Assembly: GCA_036346225.1 (NCBI GenBank)
Contig: JARFIW010000995.1
Span: 2,753,716-2,817,715 of the forward strand
Source: Platerodrilus igneus
Taxonomy: Eukaryota; Arthropoda; Insecta; Coleoptera; Lycidae
DNA length: 64,000 nt
Direction: 5' to 3'
This document shows, piece after piece, positions 46,298 to 57,407 of this stretch. Numbering within the stretch: position 1 is the stretch's first letter; each line of letters begins with the position of its first letter. Under the pieces are notes generated by a model, which was given only the letters and a program-made list of their open reading frames with translations, searched no databases and was not told the origin of the DNA. The translations under genes were made by a program, and so were the position numbers.

Positions 46298-47510
46298 AGG
46301 GTGTCCAGAAACTCTCTTACCAAAGGGAAACCACACAAACTAGACACCATTTTATGTCGAGTTAATTCAAATTATCTTAGTAAAAAATACTTCCTAAGAC
46401 AGCTGGAGCTCTTTGAAGATAACACCTTTGTCAGTTTTTTAAGCATATCTTTAAAATACCGGTGTATAAATTGTTCAAACTTCATTATAATCCCTTTTTA
46501 ACAATTCGACTACTATAAATACGATTTCTTTAATAAAATCACAAGCGTTTCATTTGAAGGGGCGAATAAAAATTTTGAACAACAATCTTTATCTTCAAAT
46601 TTTTAACTTATTTTACGTCAAATAAGAAACCTTAAGGCTTTTCCCAAAAATGATGTGCTCTTTTTTAAAACAGCTAACATGCGCCGTTTTCTGGAAAAAT
46701 CAATTTATACTTTTTGTGTTTATTGCCTACAATCTCATTTGATTACTAGAAATACCAAGTCTTTTAGTAGCCAATAATCAGATATTTGTACATGTCAAAA
46801 TACTTTGACCCAAACAATTATTGTTACTATTGTTATGCTGGAAGTGTAAAATAAGTGTAATTTTTATAAAAATGGTTCATTTTGTTAGTGAAGAATACGC
46901 TGATACACATTTAGCCTATGGCAAAGTAGAATGTAGTGCTCGTTCAGCGGAACGATAATGCCCTAAAAATATCCTAACAGAATCATACTAGCCGCCTCAA
47001 CACTTCCGGTACTGCACAAAATATTAAAAAACAGACTCAGTATTTCTTAAAAATACTGAAACTGGTAAACATCCAAATATTTTGATGAAAATAGAAAAAA
47101 ATTCTGAGATTAACACCAGAAGATTCGCTGCTATGTTTCTGACATTTTAAATCTTCCATGTGAAATATCATTCATAGAGATAACCTATATCTTTTTCATT
47201 TTAAGAATGTTCATGCGATGTTAGATGGTGATTTCCCTGATCGCGTAGAGTTTTAAACTGGTTGCTGAACAAAAATAATCAAGATCAAAATTTCTTTTTC
47301 CATATTTTATTTTGCGATGAAGCTACAGTTACCAGAGATGGGGTTTACATAACGCACATTATTAGTATGTTGGTGAAAATCTTCACCTAATAAAACACGA
47401 CTAAGCATCAGTAATGGTTTGGTATGAATAGAATATAATATAATTCCAATAATCCCTACACTTTGTGTTGCGTTTTTACGTGATTTTAATTTTTCTAAAA
47501 AAATTGTATC
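46298..47510 (+). pseudogene. Relic of an insect DUF4817-type DDE transposase element
   Basis: The plus-strand translation from 46,872 gives VHFVSEEYADTHLAYGKVEC, matching the N-terminal helix-turn-helix domain (DUF4817) of a large insect transposase family. After several stops and shifts, 47,290-47,360 gives FHILFCDEATVTRDGVYITH, matching the catalytic LF.DEA.FTRDG block of the same family. ACAGGGTGTCCAGAAACTC at 46,299, upstream, is the kind of terminal sequence expected for the element's left end, though no matching right end is found. Dead copy; the last catalytic region is missing or unrecognisable. Confidence 0.7.
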
Positions 47511-47667
47511 GCGAAATAAACGTCTTAAAAGTTTTTAGTATTAGTTATTAAAGTGGATCAAATGACCTGTTGGGTTTGGCGTGCCCCCATAGGGTTGACT
47601 TCCCGTGGCAATGTCATTCCTGCCACCCAGATTTCTACGTCTTTGCTTATATTTAAAACATACATAC

Positions 47668-47669
<2 letters not shown>

Positions 47670-47699
<30 letters not shown>
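47670..47699. repeat. (TA)n microsatellite
   Basis: Fifteen TA dinucleotides. The frame 47,553-47,816 across it encodes an Ile-Tyr run and is accidental. Confidence 0.95.
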
Positions 47700-47700
<1 letters not shown>

Positions 47701-47819
47701 CTACCTGTAGGAAAAATAAAATCCTTGTTATTCTCGCCCCTCAGCTTGGGCGTACATATTTATGCTGTGATTTATTCTTGTATTACCTAAGCACTTGTAA
47801 AAATGTTAATTTATAAATT

Positions 47820-49945
47820 TCTTTGCCTCGACTAGCTGATTCAATTAAATAAAGCAATTCTACAATACACAGTATAATGATTAAATATTTACAACCTTTT
47901 TAAATATCTTCTCCCTTTTTAAATTATTTACATCTGTCAGATTTTTAGAAAATGAAGCCAGCAAAATGAGATTTTTATTACATTTAGAGACCTTTTGAAA
48001 CGTTTCAAGATGTCTATTGCCTTTCATAAATTTATTCAAGAAACCCCAGTTTGTCGGCTCTTACATTTCTGAATTATTATTGAGATAAAAACAGTTTATA
48101 GAAATAAATCATATCAAAATATCTAACCTGAAGCGGTTTAGCAGGTGCTCTGCATTCCCAAGAATTTTTGTATTCTAGTCTGAATGTTCTGAGTCTAATT
48201 TGAAGTCAACATCTAACCAAATTAGTATCCAAATCGTTATTGGTGAGTTTATTCTAATGAAAGGTTTTTCATTTCTGTAATAGAATATTTACCATTTTCA
48301 GAGATTATCAAATTGCTTTAACTGGTAGCATTCTCCAGAGTCTCGTATCCAAAATTGTATTTAAGATCGTAATTGATCGTTATTAAAAGTTTTAACAGGA
48401 GTCGAAACAAGATCTTTATTAGGATGGTTATTTAGATTGTAATTAAGATTGTAATTAAGAGCCCTGTTTTAATTATTATTAGAAATGGTATAATTTCACT
48501 AAATCTGATCTACTTACGTCTTTACAAGTATGGCTCGCTTGCACAATTATACACTCTTTTAAAATAATTTTTCACTTTAATTTATTTAACTGTTCACGTA
48601 AATATTTAGCACTTTCAAGTATAGTGACTGCCCAGTTTCAAAAGTATACTCACTCGTTGTTCAATTGTCATGATATTTATAGGACCTGCCCCTTTTGTTT
48701 GCGATTCGTTGAGTCTACGTGCTGGGCGACGCCAAGTGTCTTATCTCTTGTTATTTTGGGAAACTTTACCAATTGTATAATTCAATTGCATAAAACAATT
48801 CTCAGTTTGTCACGTAATTTAATGTTATACCTCACATTTACTTCAGAAATCCCAGGAATCTTCGTTCATTAAAGCACGTACTATTGTTGTTGGCTTTATT
48901 CTAATCTGAATGGAATAAATTTGATGTTTGTTTATTTCTTAGTTAAATTGGATTTTGGAACAAATGTGATACTTTTATATCACGTACGCTTTTCAAATAA
49001 TGCATAATTTCTGCCTGCGTTTATGATGATATATTAACGCACTTTTTGAACATTTATCTAGCCAATTCATACAGGTTTTCCATTGATTTAATTTCGATGC
49101 GTTTCGTTACATTTTTAAATTCTTATCTTTGCTCGTAGCTACTCTTGGATATGCGTTTTAATCGCTTGTACTGCTATATACAGTGTGCTCTCAACTAATA
49201 ATATTTATAATGACCTATTTACTCTTATAATATGTATAAGTATGTGCTTTTGTTACTTGGGAGTTTCTTTTGTTTATTCTACGGCCCCTATGACTTAACC
49301 TACCCCTAAATTAACCCTATAATTACAACATTAAATATAGGAGAATATATAGATCTTGACGAGTTATCAAGAAAAGTGAGATAACAATTTCCTGTAAACC
49401 CACTCGTTATTGAAAAATACATGCTTTTAGAATATTTTCATTAAGGGCAGAGAATTTAACTGGAAAATAGTTACACATTAGTTGTTTAGTAATACACATA
49501 TAATTTACCACAAAAAAAGGTACTCTGCAGAGCTTTCCATTTTTGAGATATTTTGAATTAAGTCATGCTCAACTTATGCATGAAAACAACGTATTATTAA
49601 TTCTTTCAAAAAATACAAAGATTTATTTTATGAATTCTAAACTGGTATCTGATATAAATCAAATGCATTTAGTAAAAAAAACGCATTTAATAAACTTGTC
49701 AGTGTTTACAAACTAAAGAATATTTTGCTCTACAGGCTAAAATTTACTTATTGTGTCGCTACAAACTACAAAGTAGAAATTAGCTCATATCGCTCATTAT
49801 ATTTAAGTACATATTCAGAGTGACGTCCTCTAACATGAAATGTATTCAAGTTTGTAGGTTACTTATGAATAATGAAGTTTTTATAAATCAGGATTAAAAT
49901 ATAGCATCTAAAATGAATATAAATCTGTATAAATTGAATTTGACA
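47820..49945. other. AT-rich DNA without recognisable gene
   Basis: Contains a few short iterations (AGATTGTAATTA near 48,435) but no coding relic or element boundary that I can support. Confidence 0.5.
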
Positions 49946-49949
49946 TGAT

Positions 49950-50700
49950 TTTGATTGAAGACAACTGTAAGTGTATCCTAGGTTATAATAAAATTAATTT
50001 CGTGTCTCTTGTATAGTGAATTGTAAAGTATACAGTTTGAATTGATGTCAAGTGTTGGTGTGTCTTTTGTATTTATTAGATTTTTTAATAACAGTCAGAA
50101 GATATGAGTAAATGTTGTTGAGAGCCATATGGAAGTGTGCCCTATGTATTTTCCATCACAGTCCTGGCAAGGTAAACAATACACAATTCCCGATTTTCGT
50201 TGTTTTGTAGTAACATCTTTTAAGTTTGTGTATAAAGTTCTGTTTAAAGTTAATGTAGGTTTTATTGAAAATTTGATATTGTGAGATATATGTTAAGGGA
50301 TTATCATTGTTGTTTACGGTGTTGTTAATTATATTGTTGTTGTTTATTTTGGAGGTGTTGGAAAGAAGTTTATTAATTAGGATTTTAAGGTATGAGTTTT
50401 TAAATAATAGATCTTTTAGTATCAATAAATTTTTATATTTTAAGGTATGATGTGATACAGATTCTATTTTTCTCTTTAGACCTAGAATGATATTAATCTT
50501 TATGTGTATGAGGTGGAAAGAATGGTAATTTAAGTATCTTCCTGAAGATATTGATTTTCTGTGCCAGTCGGTTATTAAAGTGTTACCCTCGTTGGTCGCG
50601 GCTACAGGAATTAGGACTATACACCAAACCAAACTAAATGTAAAGCTTTTTTCTCGTAGCTGTAGAGTAGCACTTAATGTTTGCACAAGATAAAAAGAAT
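49950..50700 (-). pseudogene. Penelope-like element relic: RT end plus GIY-YIG endonuclease start
   Basis: Minus frame 50,156-50,686 (176 codons) reads NTLITDWHRKSISSGRYLNY, HLIHIKINIILGLKRKI and LLILKDLLFKNSYLKILINK, the C-terminal RT region of a Penelope-like element. Its end is cut by a frameshift. In another minus frame, 50,110-50,225 reads TTKQRKSGIVYCLPCQDCDG then KYIGHTS: the GIY-YIG core (here IVY...YIG) with the CxxC pair that typifies the Penelope endonuclease. Downstream sequence to about 49,950 is consistent with decayed endonuclease. RT motifs A-D are not visible, so this is 5'-truncated. It shares family-level similarity with 20,985-21,460. Confidence 0.8.
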
Positions 50701-50921
50701 GAGTTTAAGAAACGAACTTAATTTTTAATTTAACAAAAATCGTCAGTTTTGTGAACACTGAGCAACTTTTCTAGAGCAATTGAGAAATGCATCTGTCATA
50801 CAGGTCGCAAAAGCAGTACCATCACGGCTTTCCTTAATCTTTAATGTATTTTATTATCAATATATATAAAAATTAAGCACGCCTAATAGACACATCGGCG
50901 TGCTTTAAAACCAAAACAAGA

Positions 50922-50929
50922 ATTCTGAC
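50922..50929 (+). repeat. Left 8-bp target-site duplication ATTCTGAC
   Basis: Identical to 62,139-62,146. It directly precedes the left terminal inverted repeat. Confidence 0.85.
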
Positions 50930-51410
50930 TAGGGATGGACTCGGGCTCGGACTTTCGGGCCGGCCCGGCCCGGGCCCGGCCCTATTTCGGGCTCGAATCC
51001 GGGCCGGGCCGTTGACTACTTTATTCAGGCCGGGCCCGGGCCGGGCCTGTCTTTTTTCGGGCCCGGCCGGGCCAAACCATTCGGGCCGGCCCGAATTTTT
51101 CGGGCCGAAAAACGCATGAGTAGATACTCCACTGTCCTTTCACTTTTATCTCACATTGTGTAAGTAAACCTTCTTAATTATATTTTCACGTAGTGTCTTC
51201 ATGAACCCATTAATAACACTGGACAACAAAATTTTAGTTTTTGTCTGTTACAAGAACTGTAACAGTTGAAGCTTACAGTAATTTTTGGCGCTGATTTCAA
51301 ATATCTTAGTGGGGGTTTACTATCGGGCATAGTTTTTTTGTAATTTCAATTTAAAGAAAACCTTTGTTATACACACATGTAATATTGGTACATTTCTAAA
51401 ATCTGCTTCG

Positions 51411-53061
51411 CTAGGATTTTCTGGCGTACTCTGCTGCAGGTAAATCGGTCTTAAGATTCCAGCAAAAGTCAGCTAGCATTCTGGGGCTCCAATTTCTTTG
51501 GTAACGTGCTTCCATGGTGAATATTTCCTGACGTAAGCGTTCACCATGTTCGTCACTCATAGCTCCAAAATTGTTTGGAAAAAAGTCCAGATGTGAATCT
51601 AAGAAATGGATCTTTAGTGACATGTTACAGCCAAGTGTTTTATAGTTTTCCAGAAGCTCGGTTATCAGTTCTTTGTACTTATATGCCTTGTAATTTTTAA
51701 AGAAGTTATTAACAACACTTTAAAAAGATTTCCAAGCAGCAAGTTCACAGTCATTCAACTGCCTTCGAATCCAATATCATTCATTAGTTTTCTTATATCC
51801 GGACCAACAAATATACCTTCTTATATTTTCGCATTACTTAAATTGGGGAACTTCTTTTTTAGGAACTAAAATCCACTTCTCTCCCGATCCATTGCTTTAA
51901 CAAAATTTTTCATCAGACCTAGCTTAATGTGTAGGAGAGAAAGTAAACCTTTTCAGGTTTTACTAGTGCTGGACTCACAACGTTCTTCTCTCTCCAACAG
52001 CCAATGTTTATCTTTTTGGCCACTGTTTCTTAAGATAATGTTTCTTTCTATCTCTGCTGTTCCACTAGCACAAAAAGCAACAAAATTTTGTATAACCAAG
52101 TTGTAAATCAAGTAACAGTGCTATAACTTTAAGATCTCCACAAACATGCCATGAATGTTTCTCGTACTGAATCATATCCAACACAAGTTTTATACTTTCA
52201 TGTCTCCTTCATGTTAGCTGCATGAACCAAAGGGATCGACGGGTATTTATCCCCAACATGAAGAAGAACCGCTTTCAAACTACGTTTTAAAGAGTATATA
52301 AAAAGACGCCATTCATCAGGATTGTGGGTATGTCAAAAAGTTTCCAGAAAAGATTCCACATCATTGCAATAAACTAAGTGCGCACACTGTGAGAAAAAAC
52401 ATTCGAAGTCACACTGCCTGCCACGGATCCACTTATTTTTGTGTTGCGTTGTAAAAGATTCCATCCCTCCAGTCGTGATGCTAGTATTTCATCTCGATTC
52501 TTGGATAAATGTAGATCAAGAACGAGATCATTTAATTCAGACTGATTTATTAAGTGCGGTTCAGTATTTGTATTTTCTAAAAAGTCTGGGTTCCTCCTTT
52601 CCTCATCATCCGATAAATCTGTACAACCTTCAACAACATCGTCGTCTAACTCCCATGTTCTTGGTGCTACCGGAATTGGAATCTGTGGACTGTGAAGCAC
52701 TGGTCTTAAAGCAGAGGGAATATTAGGATATTTAACAGTGCGTCTAGTCTTAGCTGTTATCCCTGATATTTTTGTTAAACAAAAATAACAGTCTGTGGAG
52801 TGATCCTTAGGTTTCTCCAAACCATCGGAACTGCAAATGTCATGTGACGCGATGCATTCAACCAACCAGTTAACAACGTTACACACGAATAACAACAATT
52901 ATGAGTGCTCAAGACTTATCCTGATCACCCAATTTTCATCCAAAATATAATTCATACAATTTTTTTATCAATGGAGTTATATTTCTCCTTTGAGACTTTA
53001 GTGTTATCCCACCACAAATATAGCAGAAATAGTCTGGGTGGTTAATGCAACTACGTGGCAT
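51411..53061 (-). pseudogene. Decayed gene of an unnamed arthropod-wide protein family
   Basis: A collinear but frame-broken protein on the minus strand. From ATG 53,061: MPRSCINHPDYFCYICGG and SQRRNITPLIKKLYELYFG; then CCYSCVTLLTGWLNASRHM; then (52,374-52,898) DCYFCLTKISGITAKTRRTV, KYPNIPSALRPVLHSPQIP and QSELNDLVLDLHLSKNRDEI; then EWRLFIYSL, RSLKAVLLHVGDKYPSIPL, CGDLKVIALLLDLQLGYTKF and WNSRDRKKHYL; and finally (51,411-51,623) MSLKIHFLDSHLDFFPNNFG, MSDEHGERLRQEIFTMEARY and MLADFCWNLKTDLP. I recognise this order as a repeat-like family of uncharacterised proteins common in insects and other invertebrates; the function is not known to me. Three CxxC pairs near the N-terminus suggest zinc binding. 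Several frameshifts and stops make it dead. Confidence 0.75.
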
Positions 53062-53559
53062 TTTTATTGAAAATTTCAATTTTATACACTCACAAACACT
53101 TAACACAGATCATTTAAACAGTACAATACGGAAAATTAAATCACAAACTGATAGGAAAAGAATCGGTACCCGACTAATGAGCTGCAATACCCGAGAGCTC
53201 ACATTAGACTAACTGGAGATATTTGTTAGTTGCGTTTGTTTGATTTATTTCAATATAGACTAAGTCATCTAAGTCGTAAAAACTGGATAAAACTAAACAC
53301 GCATAAAGTACGCACACCTCCGTATGATTAATCACGCAGGACATAATTGCTAGTTATGTAATTTGGATGAATCATAGTAGTGTGTCATTTGTAAATGCTT
53401 TCATTAATGTGTTGAAATAATAAAATTATATTATTATTTATCCTGGACATTAAAAACAAAAATAAAATGTTTAGTTTGAATAGCAAGATACATATTGAAA
53501 AAAAAAATCAACTTATTATTATTAAACAAGCACAGTTAATGCCTATGTTACGTTTGCGG

Positions 53560-53625
53560 TATATGTATAATAATATATATAATATAATATAATAATATAA
53601 TATATATATAATATAATATATAGTA

Positions 53626-53657
<32 letters not shown>

Positions 53658-53668
53658 GTAATATATAT
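53560..53668. repeat. TA-rich microsatellite at the left edge of the LTR element
   Basis: Irregular (TA)n with TAATA interruptions, ending directly at the 5' LTR. Its counterpart, displaced by the insertion, is 61,024-61,320. Confidence 0.92.
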
Positions 53669-55725
53669 TACTCATATTTAGACCAGGATAGAAAATTAAA
53701 TAATCACATCAAATAATTTTAATCACCGTGTATAAGGAATTTCATTAAATAATACGCGTTATTAAAACCATGAAGCATAAATAAACTCGGTTGTTTCAGT
53801 AAAAATAAGAAATTTAAATTATTTATAAGACGCTTTATATCAAAAGAAGCAGTATTGAAAAGCTCTGCGTGTAATGTAATTATTCCTAAACAAATGGAAA
53901 TTACGTGCAAAATTTATCTTAATTAACTCTATTTAAGTAACCGGTAGTAAAACAAAGTGTACATATAATAATTAATATTTAAGTTGTATTCGCTAAAAAT
54001 GAAAAGGATAGAAATCAATTTTAATTGGAGTTAATTAAACCGTTAATAACATATAATACCTATAGAAACTTGTAAAAACCCAAGATTAAAATACCACGGA
54101 ATAAGGCTCTGAGAATTAATAGTATGTTTAAACACCTGGGTTTATTTAAAAAGCTCATTCGGCGTAAATTTTGCAGATAATTAATGTTTCAAAGAATCTT
54201 GGGGAAAACGTCGCATAATAGTTACGAGAATTGCTAAGGCTGGGTATTTCACACTCCATGTGGACTAAAATAATCGATAATAAAGAATATCAAGTTGCAC
54301 CAATAAGAACACGGTAGAGAAGGAAAGAGAAAATGCTTCAAGCAAAGACACATATTGTAAAGGCGGGATTTAAGCAACGTCACGGGGTCACAATTGGTTA
54401 AAAATAGGATGCAAATATCAGAGGTATAACAACAATTTCTGTACAAAATCAATTAGTTTTTCTCGGACATGCTTGCGTGCCGTGTGGAAATTTTCTGAGA
54501 TTTAAATGGGGCGAGTGAAAATTCGTAAAAATCGACGCGTGAGCGGCAGACTGGGAACATGGCATGAGAAATTCTTTAGAATTACCCGTTTTGGGGAACA
54601 GACCGACAGACAGGCTTTTTGCTATATATATCGAGATGAATATAAACAAGCTCTCGGAGACTTTTGACGATTCGATGCGTTAAAAGCTCGTACATACGCG
54701 ACTTGATTGAAAATGTTAAACCGTGCATTTTAGTTTGATTAAATATTTTAAAGTTTGCTAGTATATTTTAGTGATTCAAAATAGCTTGTTATTTACGTGT
54801 TAACATGAATGTACTTCAGTGCACTTAGATACAAGGTAATAAAATTTAGTTTCACTGTACCAATTAGCAAAATTTACAACGACGAATGTATACACAAAAG
54901 TAGGCAGTTTTGGCATATATTGGTGACAGAAGCATGAAGTTATTTGCTATTTTTCGGGGGTGTTAATAATTAAATGGTTCAAATACGTGTCTGGATCCAT
55001 GAAACAAGGGTCAGATAAACTCAGATGAGTTCCGGAAAGGCCCAGAAACGACTTTGAATGGATGGTGATGGAGAAAATTTTAAAAGCGTAGAGAATCAGA
55101 AGCCGTAATTATAATCCTGTTGAATGGTGTGATTAACTAAAGAAACGATACTTTGAAACGACGAGGATAGTAACCTTCAGGTAAATTATACTATTTTGTT
55201 TGACATTTTTGTGTGTATTGAATGACTTTATAATTGATTTACTTTAAATGGACATTAGTGAAATTGTTCTAACCATAAAAGTTTAATTTTAAGATGAAAT
55301 TTGCTTGTTTAAGTAAAAGGGTATTTTGTTTTGATGTTCGGGAATATGATGAAACTTTGGGTATGTCTTTGAGCTCAATTAGACAAACCTGGTTAATTAA
55401 CGTAAAGGGGTGGTAGATGCTCCTTTGTACTCAGACTCGGTCTGCTTATATTGTTATATTAATTAGTAGGCATCCAACAAGGACTTGAATTCTGGATGCA
55501 CGTTAAAGTGATAATAAAATTAATTTCGAAATTCCTTTTAAAAACTGAATTTTATGCTGAAATTTAATTTGAAAATTTAATGTATTCTGAATATTGATGT
55601 AAATAGAATTAACGTTGATGTTTGTGGTAGGAATGTGTTTAATTTTTATGAATGAGGAGATTTATAAAATTAGGTGAGCAGCCGAGGCGAAAAGCGTAGT
55701 TCACGGATTTGGAGGTTTCACAGCA
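53669..55725 (+). repeat. 5' LTR (2,057 bp)
   Basis: Runs from TACTCATATTTAGACC to GGTTTCACAGCA. Terminal dinucleotides are not the usual TG...CA: the left end set by the polypurine tract of the 3' copy is TA, the right end CA. Unusually long for a Ty3/Gypsy LTR. Small antisense open frames, repeated in the 3' LTR, have no recognisable domain. Confidence 0.92.
54622..54631 (+). promoter_or_regulatory. Candidate LTR TATA box
   Basis: CTATATATAT in a GC-neutral setting about 950 bp into the LTR, repeated at about 59,919-59,928 in the 3' LTR. Plausible core promoter by position and sequence only. Confidence 0.3.
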
Positions 55726-55730
55726 TAATT

Positions 55731-55748
55731 TGGCGCCCAACGTGGGGC
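55731..55748 (+). other. Primer-binding site
   Basis: TGGCGCCCAACGTGGGGC starts 5 bp after the 5' LTR. The position and the TGGCGCC start fit a site complementary to the 3' end of a tRNA ending in CCA. A related text (GGCGACCCAAAAGTGAGGCT) recurs near 55,806, together with a repeat of GAGGTTTCACAGCATAATTT, indicating a local duplication of the LTR end and primer site. The tRNA species is not assigned. Confidence 0.8.
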
Positions 55749-55778
55749 TCGAATGTTTTTTTAGGACCAGTTCCCGCA

Positions 55779-55835
55779 TTCAAAGGAGGTTTCACAGCAT
55801 AATTTGGCGACCCAAAAGTGAGGCTCGAGTTCCAA
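55779..55835 (+). repeat. Partial duplication of LTR end and primer site in the leader
   Basis: GGAGGTTTCACAGCATAATT at 55,785-55,804 repeats 55,711-55,730 exactly and is followed by a primer-site-like GGCGACCCAAAAGTGAGGCT and CTCGAGT. A ~75-bp leader duplication. Confidence 0.8.
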
Positions 55836-55944
55836 ATAAAATTTTTGTTATTTTATTCCAGGAAACTGGCGATCTGAGAGAGAGAGTTTCTGTGTGTGTA
55901 TAAATTTAAGAGTATTTTAGAGTGTGTGTGAGTGATTAGAACGT

Positions 55945-57406
55945 ATGCAGAGAAAAGAGTGGTTAAGGAGTCAAGGAGTGGAAATTGGAAGTGACGATAG
56001 TGCATTGTGTGAGAAAAATTCTAAAATGGAAGAAGCTGGAGGCAGTAGAGATCAGTCGAGGACGGAATCAGGGGATCAAGGAAACGAGATGATATTGAGA
56101 ATGTTAGAGAGGATGAGTGAAGAATCTAATAGAGCTAGGGAAGAATCGAATAGAGCGATGGAGGAGTCCAATAGAAAATTAGAACAGCTAAGCGATGAAT
56201 CTAATAGAGCTAGGGAAGAATCGAACAGGAAGTTAGAAGAGATTAGAGAAATGAGTGAGGAATCGAATCGTAAGTTTGAGCAAATTAGTCAGAAAATAGA
56301 TAAGACGAATCAAGAAGTTTCAGAATTTAAAAATAGTCTTACCGTAAAGATGGGGGAAGTTGAAAATAGGGTTGAAAAAATGAACGTGATATTACAGGTC
56401 TTCGACAGGAAATGGGACATTTAAGGTCCGAAGTACGCATTTTCTGTGAAGAAGAAATAAACGTAAAAATGACTGAAGTGACGGACTCATGTAGGGATCA
56501 GTTAGGCAGGGTAGAACGTGAAGTTAGTAGTATTAAATACAACATGTCAAATTTAACGGGGGATGGTCCCAGATTTTATACAGGTGGAGTATCATTGGAC
56601 CAACACATGAAGTTTTATGGCGATAACAGGGTAAATCCACAAATTTTTATAAATAGTGTAAGAAATCTAGTGGGAAATTTATTTGACGAACAGACCAAAC
56701 TAAATACGATAAAGGCTTTATTAAAGGACAACGCGGAAGCATGGTACAATTTGGTAGGACAGGACATAGACACGTATCACGACTTTGAAGACAAATTTTT
56801 ACAACATTACTGGAGTGATCACAAACAGGATCAGATTAGGGACGACTTGATTACAGGAAAATTTAAGGGAGAGTTTGCAGGTTCTAGGGAGCAATATGCC
56901 ATCCGCAAGTACAGTGTGGCCAAACAACTGAATCCACCATTGACGGACAGACAGATTATTAAGTACCTATCACGACATTTTGAACTGGAAATTAGACAAC
57001 ACGTGGCCTTACAAAACATCACAGAACGGGAGACATTTTAGAGTATTTGCAGAGATATGACGATGTATGTGTAGGACGGACAAGAGAGATACGAGAACGA
57101 AACGTTAACACAGTTAGGTTTGACAACAGGACACCGAATTATCCGAGACGGCCTGACTACAACAGAAATTTTCGACCGAATTGGGAACGACGAGGACAGG
57201 AATACAGAAGTAATAGTGCGACTAGGGGACCGACGCCAAGACCTAGTTACACGCGACAGAACAGTTTACCGGAAGTAAACGGGACTGTGACCAGCACGCC
57301 GAATAGAGACAGGAACACGGATATTAACACGAGGAGGACGTACGCACAGGTTGTAGAAGGACAACCAGGACCAAGCACGGAAAATAGGATGAGACAGGAT
57401 TTTTAG
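55945..57406 (+). CDS. gag: Ty3/Gypsy Gag, split into three frames by one-base breaks
   Basis: Structural capsid polyprotein. Frame 1 (55,945-56,424) has a charged coiled coil with iterated EESNRAREESNR-type units around residues 40-110. Frame 2 (56,412-57,041) is the capsid region, with FYTGGVSLDQHMKFYGDNRV, DNAEAWYNLVGQD, FEDKFLQHYWSD and REQYAIRKY, typical of retrotransposon Gag. Frame 3 (57,047-57,406) is Arg-rich and basic, the presumed nucleic-acid-binding end; no CCHC knuckle is seen. The frame changes fall at about 56,397 (GG), 57,036 (TTTT) and 57,400 (TTTTT), each explained by one missing base in a run. This suggests a recently intact gene, or run-length error in the assembly. The start is the first ATG of the open frame. 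Confidence 0.85.
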
Positions 57407-57407
57407 A

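Noticed and set aside
54449..54649. 66-codon antisense frame repeated identically at 59,747-59,947
   Set aside because: Identity follows from the two LTRs being recent copies; no domain is recognisable and no equivalent long frame was noted in the older LTR at 35.2-37.3 kb.
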